Source of the DNA: Rotaria socialis
Lineage: Eukaryota; Rotifera; Eurotatoria; Philodinida; Philodinidae
NCBI GenBank assembly: GCA_905331475.1
Contig: CAJNYU010004202.1
Span: 1 to 64,000, forward strand
Length of the DNA: 64,000 nucleotides
Direction: 5' to 3'
Shown here: positions 21,187-33,797 of the stretch, piece by piece
How positions within the stretch are numbered: the stretch's first letter is position 1
How the letters are laid out: every line of letters begins with the position of its first letter
Notes under the pieces: generated by a model
Seen by the model: the letters and a program-made list of their open reading frames with translations, nothing else
Databases searched by the model: none
Told to the model about the DNA's origin: nothing
Made by a program: the position numbers and the translations under genes

Positions 21187-22429
21187 GTGGAAGTATTTGT
21201 GATGATTTTCACTATTTACATATGTACAAGTTAATCACTTTTTTGACAACATGAAATGTTCTGGTAATTCAAAGATCGACTGAGCTTTCATTTTTGATAT
21301 TTTAATTTCTGAGATGATTGATGGTACCTTATACACTTAAACATATAGGTAATGCTCTAATTATAGATTTTGAAAATGCAGGTAGCTTTTTCATTCGAGC
21401 TATTTTTCATTAGCTTAGTAAATCAAAGAGACCTATGTGAGTTCCACACTTAAGTCACAAGGGGGTTGCGCAAACAAGCTTTTTTCAATATGTTTTTCAA
21501 TAACAAAACGCTGGGACACGATTCTTCCTTGGCAACGCGATTAATAATTTGACTCTAGTTAGTAGTAGGTTTAGTTGTGTATCCGTATATTCTCTTGATA
21601 TATATATGCAGATGTTTATAGGCATATTGACATCACGCACACTCATCCTCTTTTCGTTTATTCGTGTTGATGAGTCAAATTCATCCAATAATATAGACGC
21701 AGAGCAATTCATCAAAGTTTGATAGAATTATTTACCTAATTGAGAACAGAAAGGAAAAAGAATCACTTAGTGACGAAGTTTTGGTTGAAACTTCACTCAG
21801 AGTCACCCTACTGACGAATTTCGCCGAGAGTACATCACATACCGAGTTTTGGCGAATAGTATTCTTTGACATTTCATATATTATACTCATTTTTTGCATG
21901 CTGATTTCTAATACTATATTCATGTAGTCAAAGTACGTTGCTGGCACGAAAAACCTCCGCGTAACTGTCACATTTCACTGTGTTAACACTAGTTTCCAGA
22001 TCTTCTCAGCACATACACTTGCTGCTAGAAGACCATCCCTTAATGTTTTTTCTTCGCTTAGATACTGTTAATCATTATTGAGTTGAATTCAGTTTATCAG
22101 CAAACATTTTGATCTCACAAGTATTCGCTTGTTTTGTTATCTTCTAATGTAGTCTACTTCTCGAAAGACACATTTGAATGAAAATTATGAGTCAATCTCT
22201 CCTGAAATTTAACGTCAATGATCATATCAAAGAAAAATTTAGTGTATCTCATACGAGTATTCGTTGTGAGTCAACTTGCAAGTGAAGGAGAGGTCAGAAA
22301 CCAGGGAGCATTTTCTTTAAAAGCGTGCATTGAAGATTTATGGTAGGCTATAATCGAAAATAGTTATAATTATATGTGACACCGATTCTCTAAGTTAAAG
22401 CTTTTTTCTAGATCAATATATTGAAGAAA
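21187..22429. other. Gene-free stretch upstream of the calpain gene
   Basis: AT-rich with short chance frames on the minus strand. The stretch TTTTTTCTAG at about 22402-22411 could be the acceptor of a 5'-UTR intron of the calpain gene. Nothing else was recognised. Confidence 0.45.
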
Positions 22430-25331
22430 ATGTCGCAATCTTCGGTTTCGAAAGCACTAGTATCATCGATTAGTTCACTCGCCGCTAGTTTATTTAATAT
22501 TAGTGCTGACCCGTCGTTGCCTTCCATCATCGATCAATGGTGGTGTCCAATATGTTCCATTGAAACAGAAGATGGCCACCTTTGTGAAATGTGTCAACAG
22601 GTAATTTTACAATCTGCAGAAGATCTTCCTAATGATGATCAATCAAAATTAAACGTGTCTTGTTATGAGTATACACCAAACTATGAAATAAAAAATGTAG
22701 AGGGTGGGGCATCTGACCAGCGAAAACATGGATTGGTAAGTTTTTAAATTATCGAGAATTTGAGCATTTATCGTGGTTTTTTTCATTAAGAAAAACGACG
22801 AAAAACCAGGATTAAAAACACTTATGTCATTGACTGTTCGTGATCGTCGACATAAGCATGAATCTGGTGCTGAAATCATATTTCAAAGAATAATTAAACA
22901 ATGCAGACAGGTATATGATAGTATCAATAAAATTATTTTGTATCCATCGAAAAGACTAGTAGATCGATGTAAAAAGTCAAACATTTTAATGAAATCTTTA
23001 GTTTATTTCGTTTTATTGCAAGAAACGAGAAAATTTAAGTGTGAAATGTAATGCATCCTATTTAAATATTGAAATCATTCAACCCCTCAATTTTCTAATA
23101 TTCTTGTATTTTGTGGAACTCGCGTATATTTTTGAAGAAAATACTGAATGCAACTTTAAGGGGCAGAATTTTGCGGCTCCCCCCTTACAGACATTAAAAG
23201 CTAATTATTAATTAGAAGAAAAAACGAAAAAGTAGGAACAATTCGTAAGAAAAAAAGGGCGCCAATCAAAATACAATAATCTTTTGAAGATGTAAAAATA
23301 AATGAGAGAGATTTTGCTGTGATGATCAATTATTTTGAAAAATCAGTAGTTTGAGAAATTTTTCATCTTACACATTTTTATTGGTTTATCGAGGCTTCAA
23401 GGATATACGTGAGTTTCACATTTTAGTCCCACAGGGGCTACGCTGAATAGCTTTTTTATGTGTTTAGAAAAAACAACCGTTTGTAGACAAGCACTTCCCT
23501 CCATCAACTCGATCTCTCGGAGCAGGCTCATTCGAACACTGTACTCAATGGTTACGAATATCAGACGTTGCTCCATTATCCAGTGATGATCTTAAATTAT
23601 CATGGACAATATTTTCATCACCGAAACCGAGTGATATTCAACAAGGTGCTTTAGGCAATTGTTGGTTAATAGCAGCTTTAGCTTTGATCTCTGAACAGTC
23701 TAATCTACTTGAACACATTCTTCTGACGAAAACAGTCAATAATGAAGGTGTTTATCTTGTACGTATCTGCCACAATGGTTTGTGGAAAACAATTATTATA
23801 GACGACTGCTTTCCATGCACCAGACACAAATCTCTGGTCTTCACTCAAGCTAAACGTCGTCAATTGTATGCGCCATTAATCGAAAAAGCATGTGCAAAAT
23901 TATTCGGTTCTTATGGGGCTCTAAAAGGGGGAAATATGCGTGAAGGTCTTCAATTACTAACTGGAGCACCATGTGATTATATTGACATTAATCAATCAAA
24001 TGCTACATTTGATAGTAATGCTGTCTGGTTCCAACTGTTATCTGCATGTGAAGCAAAGTAAGTTGAATAGAATCTATCATGGAACGAAAAAAGAGTATTC
24101 ATGATTTAGATTATTGATTGGAACATCATCAGGGGGAAATGGCGTGAGCTCAGCTGAATATGCTCGTGTTCATATTCATAAAGATCATGCTTTTTCTGTT
24201 CTTGCTGCTCATGGATTTGACAATGCATCAGCACGATTTGTTCTAGTCCGTGATCCTCATTCTCATTCAAACTATCGAGAAGCAGCTGTAACGGAGAGTT
24301 TTCTTAAACGATTACGCGTAATTAATCATGCCAGTCATTCTACAGGAGCATTTTGGATATCATGGGATCGATTTCTTCGCTATTTTTCATCAATCGCTAT
24401 TTCAACTTATAATAGGGATGATTTTGATATACGTGAACAATATAAATTTACTCGATCATCTACTGAATATGTGATGACTTATTATTTTCATTTATCACGG
24501 TAAGCGTAGTTTTAAGTTCATTTTTATTTTTCAATCATTCTATCTAATCTCTTTATTAGACAATCGTCGATTACTATAAGCGTGATACATCATCGTCATG
24601 ATCGAAAAACACGTAGTTCTCATGCTCAGTCATTCGTTTTATGCGATGCTGATGAATTAGTATCGAAGGGTATTGTTGGTAAACGTAAGAGTGTATTGAT
24701 AAGTAAGCAGGGAGAACACATATACTGGACAGGATCATTACGAGCTGGCAATTATGTACTTATACCATTCTCAACTAGTTTCTGGAAAAATAGTAAGCCA
24801 AATAGAGATTTTACCGTTGTCATACAATCAAGTGTTCAACTTGAGTTAAATATGGAAAAGAAAAAAGCAACATTTCTCGCTGATTGTCTAATTTCAGCAG
24901 CTTTGAAAGATGCTAAAATGAAACAGGTTTGACTATTTATATTTCTTCTTTAATTGTTTTTTAAATAAGTATATTTTCTTCTTCTTTTCAAGACTAAAGA
25001 CGCTATCGTTTATACAACATCAGGTAAATTAGGATTAAAGATGCTTGTCGTCGAGAATCAATCGGATCAATATAATCTGATTTTTGATGTTGATGTACAG
25101 CTCGCAAAAAATGTTCATCATTCACGGCACAGTAGCCTTCCTTATAATACACATGATTGTATTCCACCCCGACATCGTCAAATAATATTTATTACGGAAT
25201 GGACCGATAAACATGGCGAGTCTGCTTGTTTGAATTATTCATATTCGTCTAGTCATGATAAACGAACGAGTGATTCAAGACCGCCCATTGACATTTTTCA
25301 ACACGATTTTCATTCACCGCGAAGATCCTAG
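22430..25331 (+). CDS. Calpain-15/SOL-like cysteine protease, with Asp at the catalytic Asn position
   Basis: Six exons: 22430-22735, 22791-22910, 23468-24057, 24110-24499, 24560-24926 and 24993-25331. They join in frame to 703 residues; the introns are short except intron 2 (557 bases). A RanBP2-like zinc finger (WWCPIC..C..C; C39, C42, C52, C55) precedes the protease core, the arrangement of calpain-15/small optic lobes proteins. The core has QGALGNCW with C207, QAKRRQLYAPLIEKA and DHAFSVL with H365. The expected RNPW motif reads RDPH, so Asn of the Cys-His-Asn triad is D387 and the Trp is lost. A beta-sandwich-like C-terminal region follows. Start: ATG 22430 is the first in frame with the finger; an in-frame TTG nine bases upstream is not used. 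Activity may be altered or absent. Confidence 0.9.
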
Positions 25332-26076
25332 CTATATATATATATATATATATATATTAAGATAATCAAGTGTCTAAATTTGATTATAAACATTGTACAG
25401 GTTATAAAATAAATAAATAAACTATGTTCATTATTGCTCAAAGAATATTACGTTTCCTTAGAGTTACTTGTAGAGTATATGAGATTTCTAATTTTATTTC
25501 ATGTTATTATGAGAAAAGAAAAAATTAACAGTACAACAGATCAAAATAACATCCAATAATTAATATCAAATCAGTCTATCATCGACTGATGTTCTAATAA
25601 TCCAAATGGCACTAAAACTTGGTACAGAGTCGATGATATTTCATAAGATAATTCAATACGACGAAATCTAAGCTCGGCATTTTTCGAGCAATGTATTTGG
25701 TTAAAAAATAATGCGAGGTTTGGAAGATCAACTTTGATAAAAGTATACTTGTCTTTAGTAGATTTATTTTGAAAACAATGTTACTTCTTTTGTTTATGAT
25801 TGTTGAAATAGATTAGTATCATGAGAGCAAACATGATATTTTGATATTATTTGGCTCAAGGCTCAAGCTGAGTATTTATATAGCAATATTACATGCAGCA
25901 ATGTGAATGTTCTATCTCGCATCAGTCTTTTTTCTTCTCTTTGTTCTGTTCTTGCTCATACATTTTATCAATTCTTTTTACCTTCGGTGAAATCATTTTA
26001 TTTAACTAACATTTAACGTTTCTCGAAGGCAATCATTTAAAGCTCCAATCTAGTGTTTCTTACCGCAATTTTCAAT
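25332..26076. other. Intergenic stretch with (TA)n
   Basis: A TA run at about 25333-25358 lies directly after the calpain stop, with AATAAA-like words near 25409. The last 200 bases would hold the haloperoxidase promoter. No other feature was seen. Confidence 0.5.
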
Positions 26077-27552
26077 ATGTTAAACCGTGTGGACTACGCA
26101 AATCTTCCTATGAAATTCATCATATTCCTATTGACTTTTATGCCAATTCTTGGAAATAATCAAATAAAGAGTTCACACGTTCTTGAACAGCAACACATTA
26201 ACCTGCTGGTGGCTCAAATACGGACAGCACCCATGGATCCAATTCTTTTCTGGAATCAGGTTATGCTACATGCTTGTGGAAATGATTATGATCCTTCAAT
26301 AGTTTCTGCTCCTGATCAGGATGGACCGGGAGCCACAGCGCGTGCCTTTGGTATCATTCATGGTGCTATGCATGATTCTTTGATTGTATTTAATCCAGTT
26401 TATAAATCTATATTCAAACATAGAAATATGCCTGTGATGCAAAATACTTCTGAAAGATCTGCCATCGATGCAGCTATTACTGAAGCTGCATTTTTGACAT
26501 TGTCTCATTTGTATCCAAAGCAGCAAAAAATAATGACTGCAGTTCGTAATAAATATTTGATGCGTATTCCAAGTGACATCATCAAGCAAAGTGCCATTAA
26601 TAAAGGTATTTATATAGGCCGATTAATTGCTGATTCTATTTTAAAAGATCGAGTCAATGATGGCAGTCAGATAAATCAGTCATACGTACCTTCACTTCAA
26701 GCAGGCTACCACCAGGCTGATCCTACACATCCAAAGCAAGGATTTGTGGGAGCTCATTGGGGAAATGTGAAACCATTCTTATTGAATTTTACTTCACAGT
26801 ATCGTCCACGGAATATTATCGGTGATACATTTAAATCGCGCTTTGCTTATTTAAATTCACAAATTTATTTGAATGAATTCGATGAAATTAGATCAATGGG
26901 ATCTAAGACAAGTAAAGTACGCACGGAAGATCAGACACATATTGGCATTGCTTGGGGTTATGATGGTGTACCAAAACTAGGTACTCCACCACGTCTCTAC
27001 AATCAAATAGTTCGAGTCATAGCGACGCAACAGAACAATACTTTGGAGCAAAACGCACGTTTATTTGCATTAGTGAACATAGCACTAGGCGATGCTGGCT
27101 TTGCTGCATGGGAAGCAAAATATTTTTATCGATTTTGGCGTCCCATTGTCGCTATTCGTCAATCTACTGATAAAACCCGTGTTGATTCCAACTGGTTGCC
27201 TTTAGGAGCACAGGGTGACGGTGCTGACACAAACTTTACGCCACCATTTCCAGCCTATGTTTCAGGCCATTCGACGTTTGGATCAGCTTGTTTCGAAACA
27301 CTTCGTCTCTTCTACAAAACGGATACGATTTCATTTCAGTTTCAATCTGATGAATACAACGGACAAACAATCGATTCAAATACAGGAAAACCACGACCTG
27401 CACGAATACGAAAGTATTCGTCATTTACACAAGCCGAAATGGAAAATTATATGAGTCGATTGTATTTAGGGGTTCATTGGCGATCCGATGCAGAAAATGG
27501 AAAAATCCTTGGCCGTCAGATAGCCCAACATGTGTATAGAACTGCGACGTAA
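26077..27552 (+). CDS. Secreted vanadium-dependent haloperoxidase, PAP2 superfamily
   Basis: An intronless 491-residue protein. A hydrophobic leader (MKFIIFLLTFMPILG, residues 12-26) predicts secretion; the start may instead be the ATG at 26110. The vanadate pocket of bacterial-type haloperoxidases is complete. It shows WEAKYFYRFWRPIVAIR (W354 in WRP), PPFPAYVSGHSTFGSA with catalytic H398, and LGVHWRSDAENG with the vanadate-ligand H467. Enzymes of this family oxidise halides with hydrogen peroxide to hypohalous acid. The family is typical of bacteria, fungi and algae and not of animals. The lack of introns, unlike its spliced neighbours, supports horizontal acquisition. A polyadenylation signal lies near 27650. 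The halide cannot be told from sequence alone, and a phosphatase role is a lesser alternative. Confidence 0.9.
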   Translation: MLNRVDYANLPMKFIIFLLTFMPILGNNQIKSSHVLEQQHINLLVAQIRTAPMDPILFWNQVMLHACGNDYDPSIVSAPDQDGPGATARAFGIIHGAMHDSLIVFNPVYKSIFKHRNMPVMQNTSERSAIDAAITEAAFLTLSHLYPKQQKIMTAVRNKYLMRIPSDIIKQSAINKGIYIGRLIADSILKDRVNDGSQINQSYVPSLQAGYHQADPTHPKQGFVGAHWGNVKPFLLNFTSQYRPRNIIGDTFKSRFAYLNSQIYLNEFDEIRSMGSKTSKVRTEDQTHIGIAWGYDGVPKLGTPPRLYNQIVRVIATQQNNTLEQNARLFALVNIALGDAGFAAWEAKYFYRFWRPIVAIRQSTDKTRVDSNWLPLGAQGDGADTNFTPPFPAYVSGHSTFGSACFETLRLFYKTDTISFQFQSDEYNGQTIDSNTGKPRPARIRKYSSFTQAEMENYMSRLYLGVHWRSDAENGKILGRQIAQHVYRTAT

Positions 27553-28955
27553 ACATCATACTTAAATCTCTGAGTTTTACGTGGTGCTTCCTTGTAATTT
27601 ATTCGTATTTTTATTTTCTATGCTACATTTTTGTTACGTTCTAGATGTAATAAATATCGGAAAAATCAAGTGAAATATTAAATGAATAGTCTCTCGATGC
27701 GCTAATTAAGTCTATCAATTTTAGACAAGTCTGATGCTCTTAAATGAAGATACCAACAATTTCAAGTTCTAATATTTAAGAATATAATAGTGCCTATCAT
27801 GTTAGATTTCTTTCTAATTTTATTACTCTAAGATAATGACACTGTGGACCCATAAACTTTGATTATTTAACATTAAAATATTTTATCTATTGAAGATCTA
27901 ACTTAATGCATCTTATTAAGTTATTGGAGAGCGTGTTGTATTTTAAAAAGTCAATCACTCTTAACTGGAGAAGGATTGTTAGATAATGTATTCACTATAG
28001 TGTGCAACATAATTTCTAACAACAGTTTTCTTCATCAATTGTGTATGTTGGTCTGAGTGCGCTGTAGAGGATTCCCTTTCTCAATCAACTCAAATATTGA
28101 TCATCCTACGTTGTGTTTTTGTTTTCGTTAATTTCCACTAAATATTGTACTACTGATAGAAAAAGAAAAGATCATCATCAGTAGATGCAAGGCCAATCCA
28201 CATTGGCACTAATTAATATGCATTCAGCGCAAAACAGTGTTGTATATTCTTAATAATCAAATGTTTTTGAAAATGTTTTTGCTGTAATCTTCATCCGATG
28301 TAAACGACCATGTGTGGAGATCTGTCGACAAAGAGAAACTGTGTAGCTGAAGCTATTCGAATTCTAGTGAAGTCGAAAATATTTTGAATGTAAACGAACG
28401 AAAGATTGAGAAAACACTATTTAAATAACACCTAGCGACAGTCAAAGAAAACAATATTGTTTAAAAAGACTAATTCGAACTCTCCGTCGTATAGGAATCA
28501 TTTCCATTTGTAACTCTTAATACGTATCAATGATCTGCAAAGCGATGCCATTTGAATGAGCACACTGAAAAAAATAGTTTGTCACGTTTTTTTTTGTTCT
28601 TTAATTCTGAAGCGCGGGTAAATGTGCAACGTGCTGAGATAGGACATCGAAAAGAACAGAAAAATAATTACTCTAACGTAAGTACACTATTCAATAACAG
28701 AAAACGAGGGTATCTAAAGTATTGAAATCGATCGAGCCGCATTTCTGGATTTCAACTCTGTACTCCTTCCTCGTGAGTCATAAGCATTAGGATACGAAAT
28801 TTCGGTTTCGCAGGTTCAGAAGTAAATCGACACTCGATCTTTTTAAATATAAAAAACAATATATTTTATACAATTATAAAACCAAGATCGATTTCTCGAA
28901 CCAAACTACCACTTTTTGTAATATAATTCGATTAAAATTTCAATCTATTCAATCA
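27553..28955. other. Gene-free stretch
   Basis: It contains the 3' end signals of the haloperoxidase gene near 27640-27655 and otherwise AT-rich sequence without frames, repeats or RNA genes that I recognise. Confidence 0.5.
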
Positions 28956-28959
28956 ATTA

Positions 28960-29412
28960 CTTCTAATTACTGCAGTTGAATCTGATTTTAATCCCACCCA
29001 GGTGAATCAATCCGATACCGAATCCCATCAGATTCTATGGAGTCCTACCGTCCGATGAAATCTCGCTGGATTCTGGTTGAGGAATCAATGTCGAATCCGA
29101 CAGTCATATTTCCAATGATTGTTGAAACCAATGAAATCCGAAGCATTCCGGTTCCGATTGACGGTTATTGTCGGATTTTATTATTTTCCGATATTAGGAT
29201 CCGATATCGATTCCGGAACCAGGAATCCGACGATAATTCGATAGTTTCCTTGCGCCTTCCGAAGAGCTCCGTCGGATTCCAATAGGCACCGATCGGAACT
29301 CATCGGATCCTAGGCTAGGATTCATTCTCATGGGCACAATCGATTGTTTCTAATTACTAAAACTGCCCAGGTAGATCAATCCAATACAGAATCCAATAGG
29401 ATCCAATGACCA
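28960..29412. repeat. ATCCGA/GGATTCC-motif repeat flanked by a direct duplication
   Basis: Many short words such as AATCCGA, GGATTCCG and ATCGGATCC fill 29000-29320 in both orientations. The lead-in at about 28960-29025 (TTCTAATTACT.., then CCCAGGTGAATCAATCCGA) is repeated at about 29349-29395 as a diverged direct copy. The 82-residue frame at 29037-29285 is made of this repeat and is not a gene. Confidence 0.55.
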
Positions 29413-31137
29413 TTTCTGTATTTCCTGTGCATAGTCAATGCTCCCCTATCGCATCTAATAGAAGCCACATCAGCGTTTGGTGCTAAATTTCTATGAAAAA
29501 TTATCCCTGAATTCCTTTGTGTTTAGTACGAGTTTCAAAGATGCTCTATCCCGTGAAAAGACACACGCTTACATCAACGCGTAAAACAGATTCTTCGAAA
29601 CTAGCAAAGTTTACAATTGGTTATCGAGGTCCAGTAACCCGAATCTATCATCACTTTTTTTATCCGAGCTTCCATTGGTCAGGAAATGAGTCCATCCAAA
29701 ACTCAGAGCCTGTAAAGTTAGACATTTTAGTTCAACTCCCTGAGAGTATTATATAAGTAGAAAGCACACATTATTTGAGTAGAACATAAAACAGTATCAG
29801 CTCTAGCACCACTATGTATTTAGACCACTACTATGTATAAAACGTTAAGTATCTACAGAGGACGAATTAAAATCGATTAGTAATTGTTAGTTAATGCCAA
29901 TTAAATCTTTGGATTTTTAACCGATTGGTTTTGTCATATTGCCGTCTAAGTTCAAACACATTTATATCGTAGCTTGAAATTTAGCTTATCTGTAAGATTT
30001 TAATATTTTAAGAACTATAATTTTAAACATTAGAAATGTAAAAATCGTAAAAGTTTTGTATTAAACATTTGACTATCAAGAAGAAGCACTCGCTTTCCAT
30101 GTTTATGCATTCATTTTATTAACAAGTGATAATCGACTACAATTGATTAACAGGTAATAAAGTGTTGCATACGATTTATAGTTAACAGTCCCAGCTAAAT
30201 TGTTTGATTTTTTCGAGTTGGATCCTCAGAAATTCGATAGAGAACCGTGAAAGATTTACTCTTTTTTCTACAGAAGGCCACTAAATTCTGAAAGAAATTT
30301 GTACACTAAATATTTTGAGGATTTAGATAGGAGTTGAACCAAGATAATAAAAAGATTTTGTACAGTCTTTCTTCACTTTTAGATCATTATTCTGTAAGAT
30401 TTAAACCGTCCTTATGCAAAAACTTCTTCTCATATTTAGTAGAATTGTACTTGGCTTCCTTATAAAGATACTACCTCGTGATAATTCAGAAGTAGCTGAT
30501 TTTCAAAGGTGAACAGACAACCAAAGAATACACAGTAGTGGTATTTAGGATTTCATTACAAAAATAGATGAGCGTTTCTGTTTGGATTGTGGTATGCTAT
30601 TATATAGAAATTTAATTCTCGATATCTCAAATTCTGGATTTTAATGAATTTCTATTTGAATTTTACATAAAAATAGCACTCCAATGAGTTCTTCAAACGT
30701 CATATCAATCTATTTGTTTTGTAAAATTGAGAACGTGCTACTACAGTCTTTTTTTGTTTTGAATCTAATAATAAAATATTCTTTGTAATTTTCTTTAATG
30801 AATAATCGAATAAACACATTGACTGAAAGACTTCTAACGTGAGGAAAAATAAACGGGCTCTTGAGAATTTCGTTGGAACTGTTCGAATGAATAGTCGTGA
30901 TAGAAATGAGAGAAGAAATTGTAGTAAATTTTATGTTAAAATATAGTTCCAATAAATATTACTCGGTAAAAAAGGGAAAAAGTAATCACATGTAAAACCA
31001 GGTCTTAGCCAGAATTTTATATTAAAACTCCTCTATTTATTTTCCTCTCATCATTTTAGTGGAAATATATAATTGTAACTTAAATAATCTGAGAATGCTC
31101 GAGATAGATTCAAGCTGTGTAATAATGGATTAAACTT
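29413..31137. other. Gene-free stretch
   Basis: A 79-residue frame at 29517-29756 has no recognisable features and is not supported as a gene. The rest is AT-rich with no repeats or RNA genes seen. Confidence 0.45.
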
Positions 31138-32332
31138 ATGACTCTTGTAGAACTCACAGACATAAGCTTAGTCATAGATTAAGAACACGTTTTCAAGGAA
31201 TGTCAACCGGGCAGATCAGATGGTATCCTTTAGACAAACTGAAACTCATCAACACTGTTACTATGAAGTAGAGAAACTTGCAAAGTTTATCATCAGTGCT
31301 TTATAAGGAGCTAGTTAACTTTTGAGTCGAAGGACGAAGCCATCGATAAGGATGCTTTTTGAACTTGTCCCTACTTTTCATAAACCCAGGACGGAGACAC
31401 GAATTTCTCATCAGTTCTATTATTAAAAATTACTATCAATTCGTCAACATCTACTGTTTCTAATTATCGTTGAAAAACTTTCAAAGTCGACTTGCTTATT
31501 CAAATTGAATAGCTAAGCGAAGAAGTAAAATATCAGAAACGGTAGATGTTGGTGAGTTGATGGTAATTCAGAGATGTTATAATATCCTAACACTAGGTAT
31601 CGTCGACATACCAGTCACGATATCCATTCAAGTGGATATCTAAAATGGATACTAAAATGAATACTCATGTTCCTCATAGCTGAGGAATTTGAGTGCATTT
31701 GGTGTAACGAGAATGGGTATCGGAAATGGATATCCTATTGTAAAAATACGTGACTTTATAATTATAAATAAGGAAACGTGATGCTATGTTAAAATTTATT
31801 GTATTCATGTAGTCAGCTTTATGCCTATGTTTATCGATATGTACAGATTTGTTTAATGAGCATTGCAGATAGCGTGCAATTCCAAGTAAATGTTCGTTGA
31901 AGAACATCATTTTTACCTGATAACAATTTATTACGACTTTCATCAAAATCATTCAAGGAAATCGGGTTGAAACTGTAGCATGCTGTGTAGTTGGTGTTGT
32001 TGTGGATCGTCACATGCATGTTATTTGAATTGTGGCTTATATTAATTTGTTTGAAGTAGGACCTGGCAGTGGGAAAATTTCCGGTACCCATTCTCGTTAC
32101 ACCAAATGCACTCAAATTCCTCAGCTGTGAAGATATATAGATATCCATAAAAATGGATACCCAATCTCGTTACACCAAATGCACTCAAATTGCTCAGCTC
32201 GGAGGATACGTAGATATCCACCCAACTGGGTATCTTATTTGGGTATTCATCTCGATACCCAAGTTGTGGATATTATGACATCCCTCTTAATCTATAACTA
32301 AGCGTACGTCTGTGAGCTCTACAAGAGCTAAC
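31138..32332. mobile_element. Nested inverted-repeat element(s)
   Basis: The outer arms at about 31138-31188 and 32284-32332 are inverted copies (CTCTTGTAGA.CTCACAGAC shared). Inside lies a second inverted pair. The word GAGTGCATTTGGTGTAACGA at about 31691 is mirrored at about 32085-32115 and again at about 32160-32195, so the right arm is duplicated in tandem. These arms also carry GGATATC / GATACCC words. A third hairpin lies at about 31427-31570 (ATCTACTGTTTCT versus AGAAACGGTAGAT). No transposase. It is best read as MITEs inserted into one another. Confidence 0.6.
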
Positions 32333-32339
32333 GTTCATG

Positions 32340-32495
32340 AATCACAATAATGCCAATTGATTATTATACTTTTCTAATCGATTTTTATTGATTATAATCA
32401 AAATTATCAGTTGGATTATTGTGCAGCAAAATCAAAATTCTGACCGATTATAATTGAAATTATAATCGATTTTAATCGCTGAAATTTTTACTGGG
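32340..32495. repeat. TAATCGATTTTAATCG-type repeat
   Basis: ATCGATT / TTATAATCG words recur in both orientations. The same kind of sequence fills about 42480-42730, so this is a dispersed family of low-complexity inverted repeats. Confidence 0.4.
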
Positions 32496-33797
32496 TAAAT
32501 ACTAAGAATGGTTACGGCGTTTTCATTAATTGAAAAACAACAAAAAAGTTATTGACATAATGATGAATTAAAACATGTTACTAACTGCTCACATAGTTTA
32601 TAAATGTTATTCTTTTCTACAATTCACTTCGTTCAGTTTTTCATTTAGAACAATCAGAATGATTTATAGCTACTCGAATAGTCTGATAAGGACTGTTTCT
32701 AAATTAAGATAGAGTGCACATTTGTTTTTACTGTAGGTGCCATAGAATTTAGTGAACAATACTATATAAATGATTCGCTTTTGAAATGATTTTTTTGATA
32801 AAAATTATACTTAACCAATCGAAATATATTTATTTTAGAGCAGAATCTTAAATGAATATTATCAATTACCTTGTGTATGCTGTTTTTATTCAAATTCGAT
32901 CTGTTTTTCTATTCGAATGCACTTCGAACATTATAATACACATGCGATATTTATTAAATGCTAATAAGAATTGCAAATCATATATGCAACTACTTAGATT
33001 TGTATTTTACTACTTGATCTTATTAAAATTTGTTGTTTATTTCCTATGTTGAACGATCTTTTTAGAAGAAAATAAGACAAAAAGCGAGGAACATCTAGGA
33101 GAAGAGCAACGAATCTACAATTGGTATCATTATAACAGCACATGTAGACATTGTTGTATCAAAAATACATTATACTAGAATAATGCCTTGTATATTGTGC
33201 TTGGTGTAACATTGAAAATAATTCTACTAACGAAAATTTTGTTCGAATTTTCTCCTCTGGAATTCTAATTGATACAAATCAGCTATATTTTTTATTAATA
33301 TACATTAAATTCGGTACAGTCTTCTGTTAGACTAATTATAAATGATTCAAATTTTAGATGGAAAATTTTCCGATTGTTTAGCCAAAAAAAAACAAAATTT
33401 CAATACCTATCGGATATTTCACATAGACGTCTGTTTATATGAATGAACACGATAAGTGAAGTAAGATAGTTGTTTGATAATTTTGAAGATTGCTGTTAAG
33501 TTGCATATCAGTTAATAGATATATTGAATAGGCAAAACAAACATAGCTACAGTTAATCTGGATGACTCGTATGTGTACACATAGTCGCGTCGTATGCGCT
33601 TATCTCATGTTCGTATATGAACATATTTTCTTTTCCTATCCTCGATCTTAACAGAGAACGTTAAAAAAAAAGATGCGAAGAAGAAACAGAATAATAGACA
33701 CTTTCGTGCTATATACTGAACCCGGCAGATACGCGACGGTATTCTCTTATTCTTCGTACGAACTAACCCTGCAAATTACAATACAGTCGCTTCAACG
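32496..33797. other. Gene-free stretch
   Basis: A 66-residue Tyr/Leu-rich frame at 32852-33052 looks like chance. The last 150 bases would hold the promoter of the small secreted protein gene. Nothing else was seen. Confidence 0.45.

Noticed and set aside
29037-29756. Frames of 82 and 79 residues
   Set aside because: The first is made of ATCCGA words; the second has no recognisable feature.
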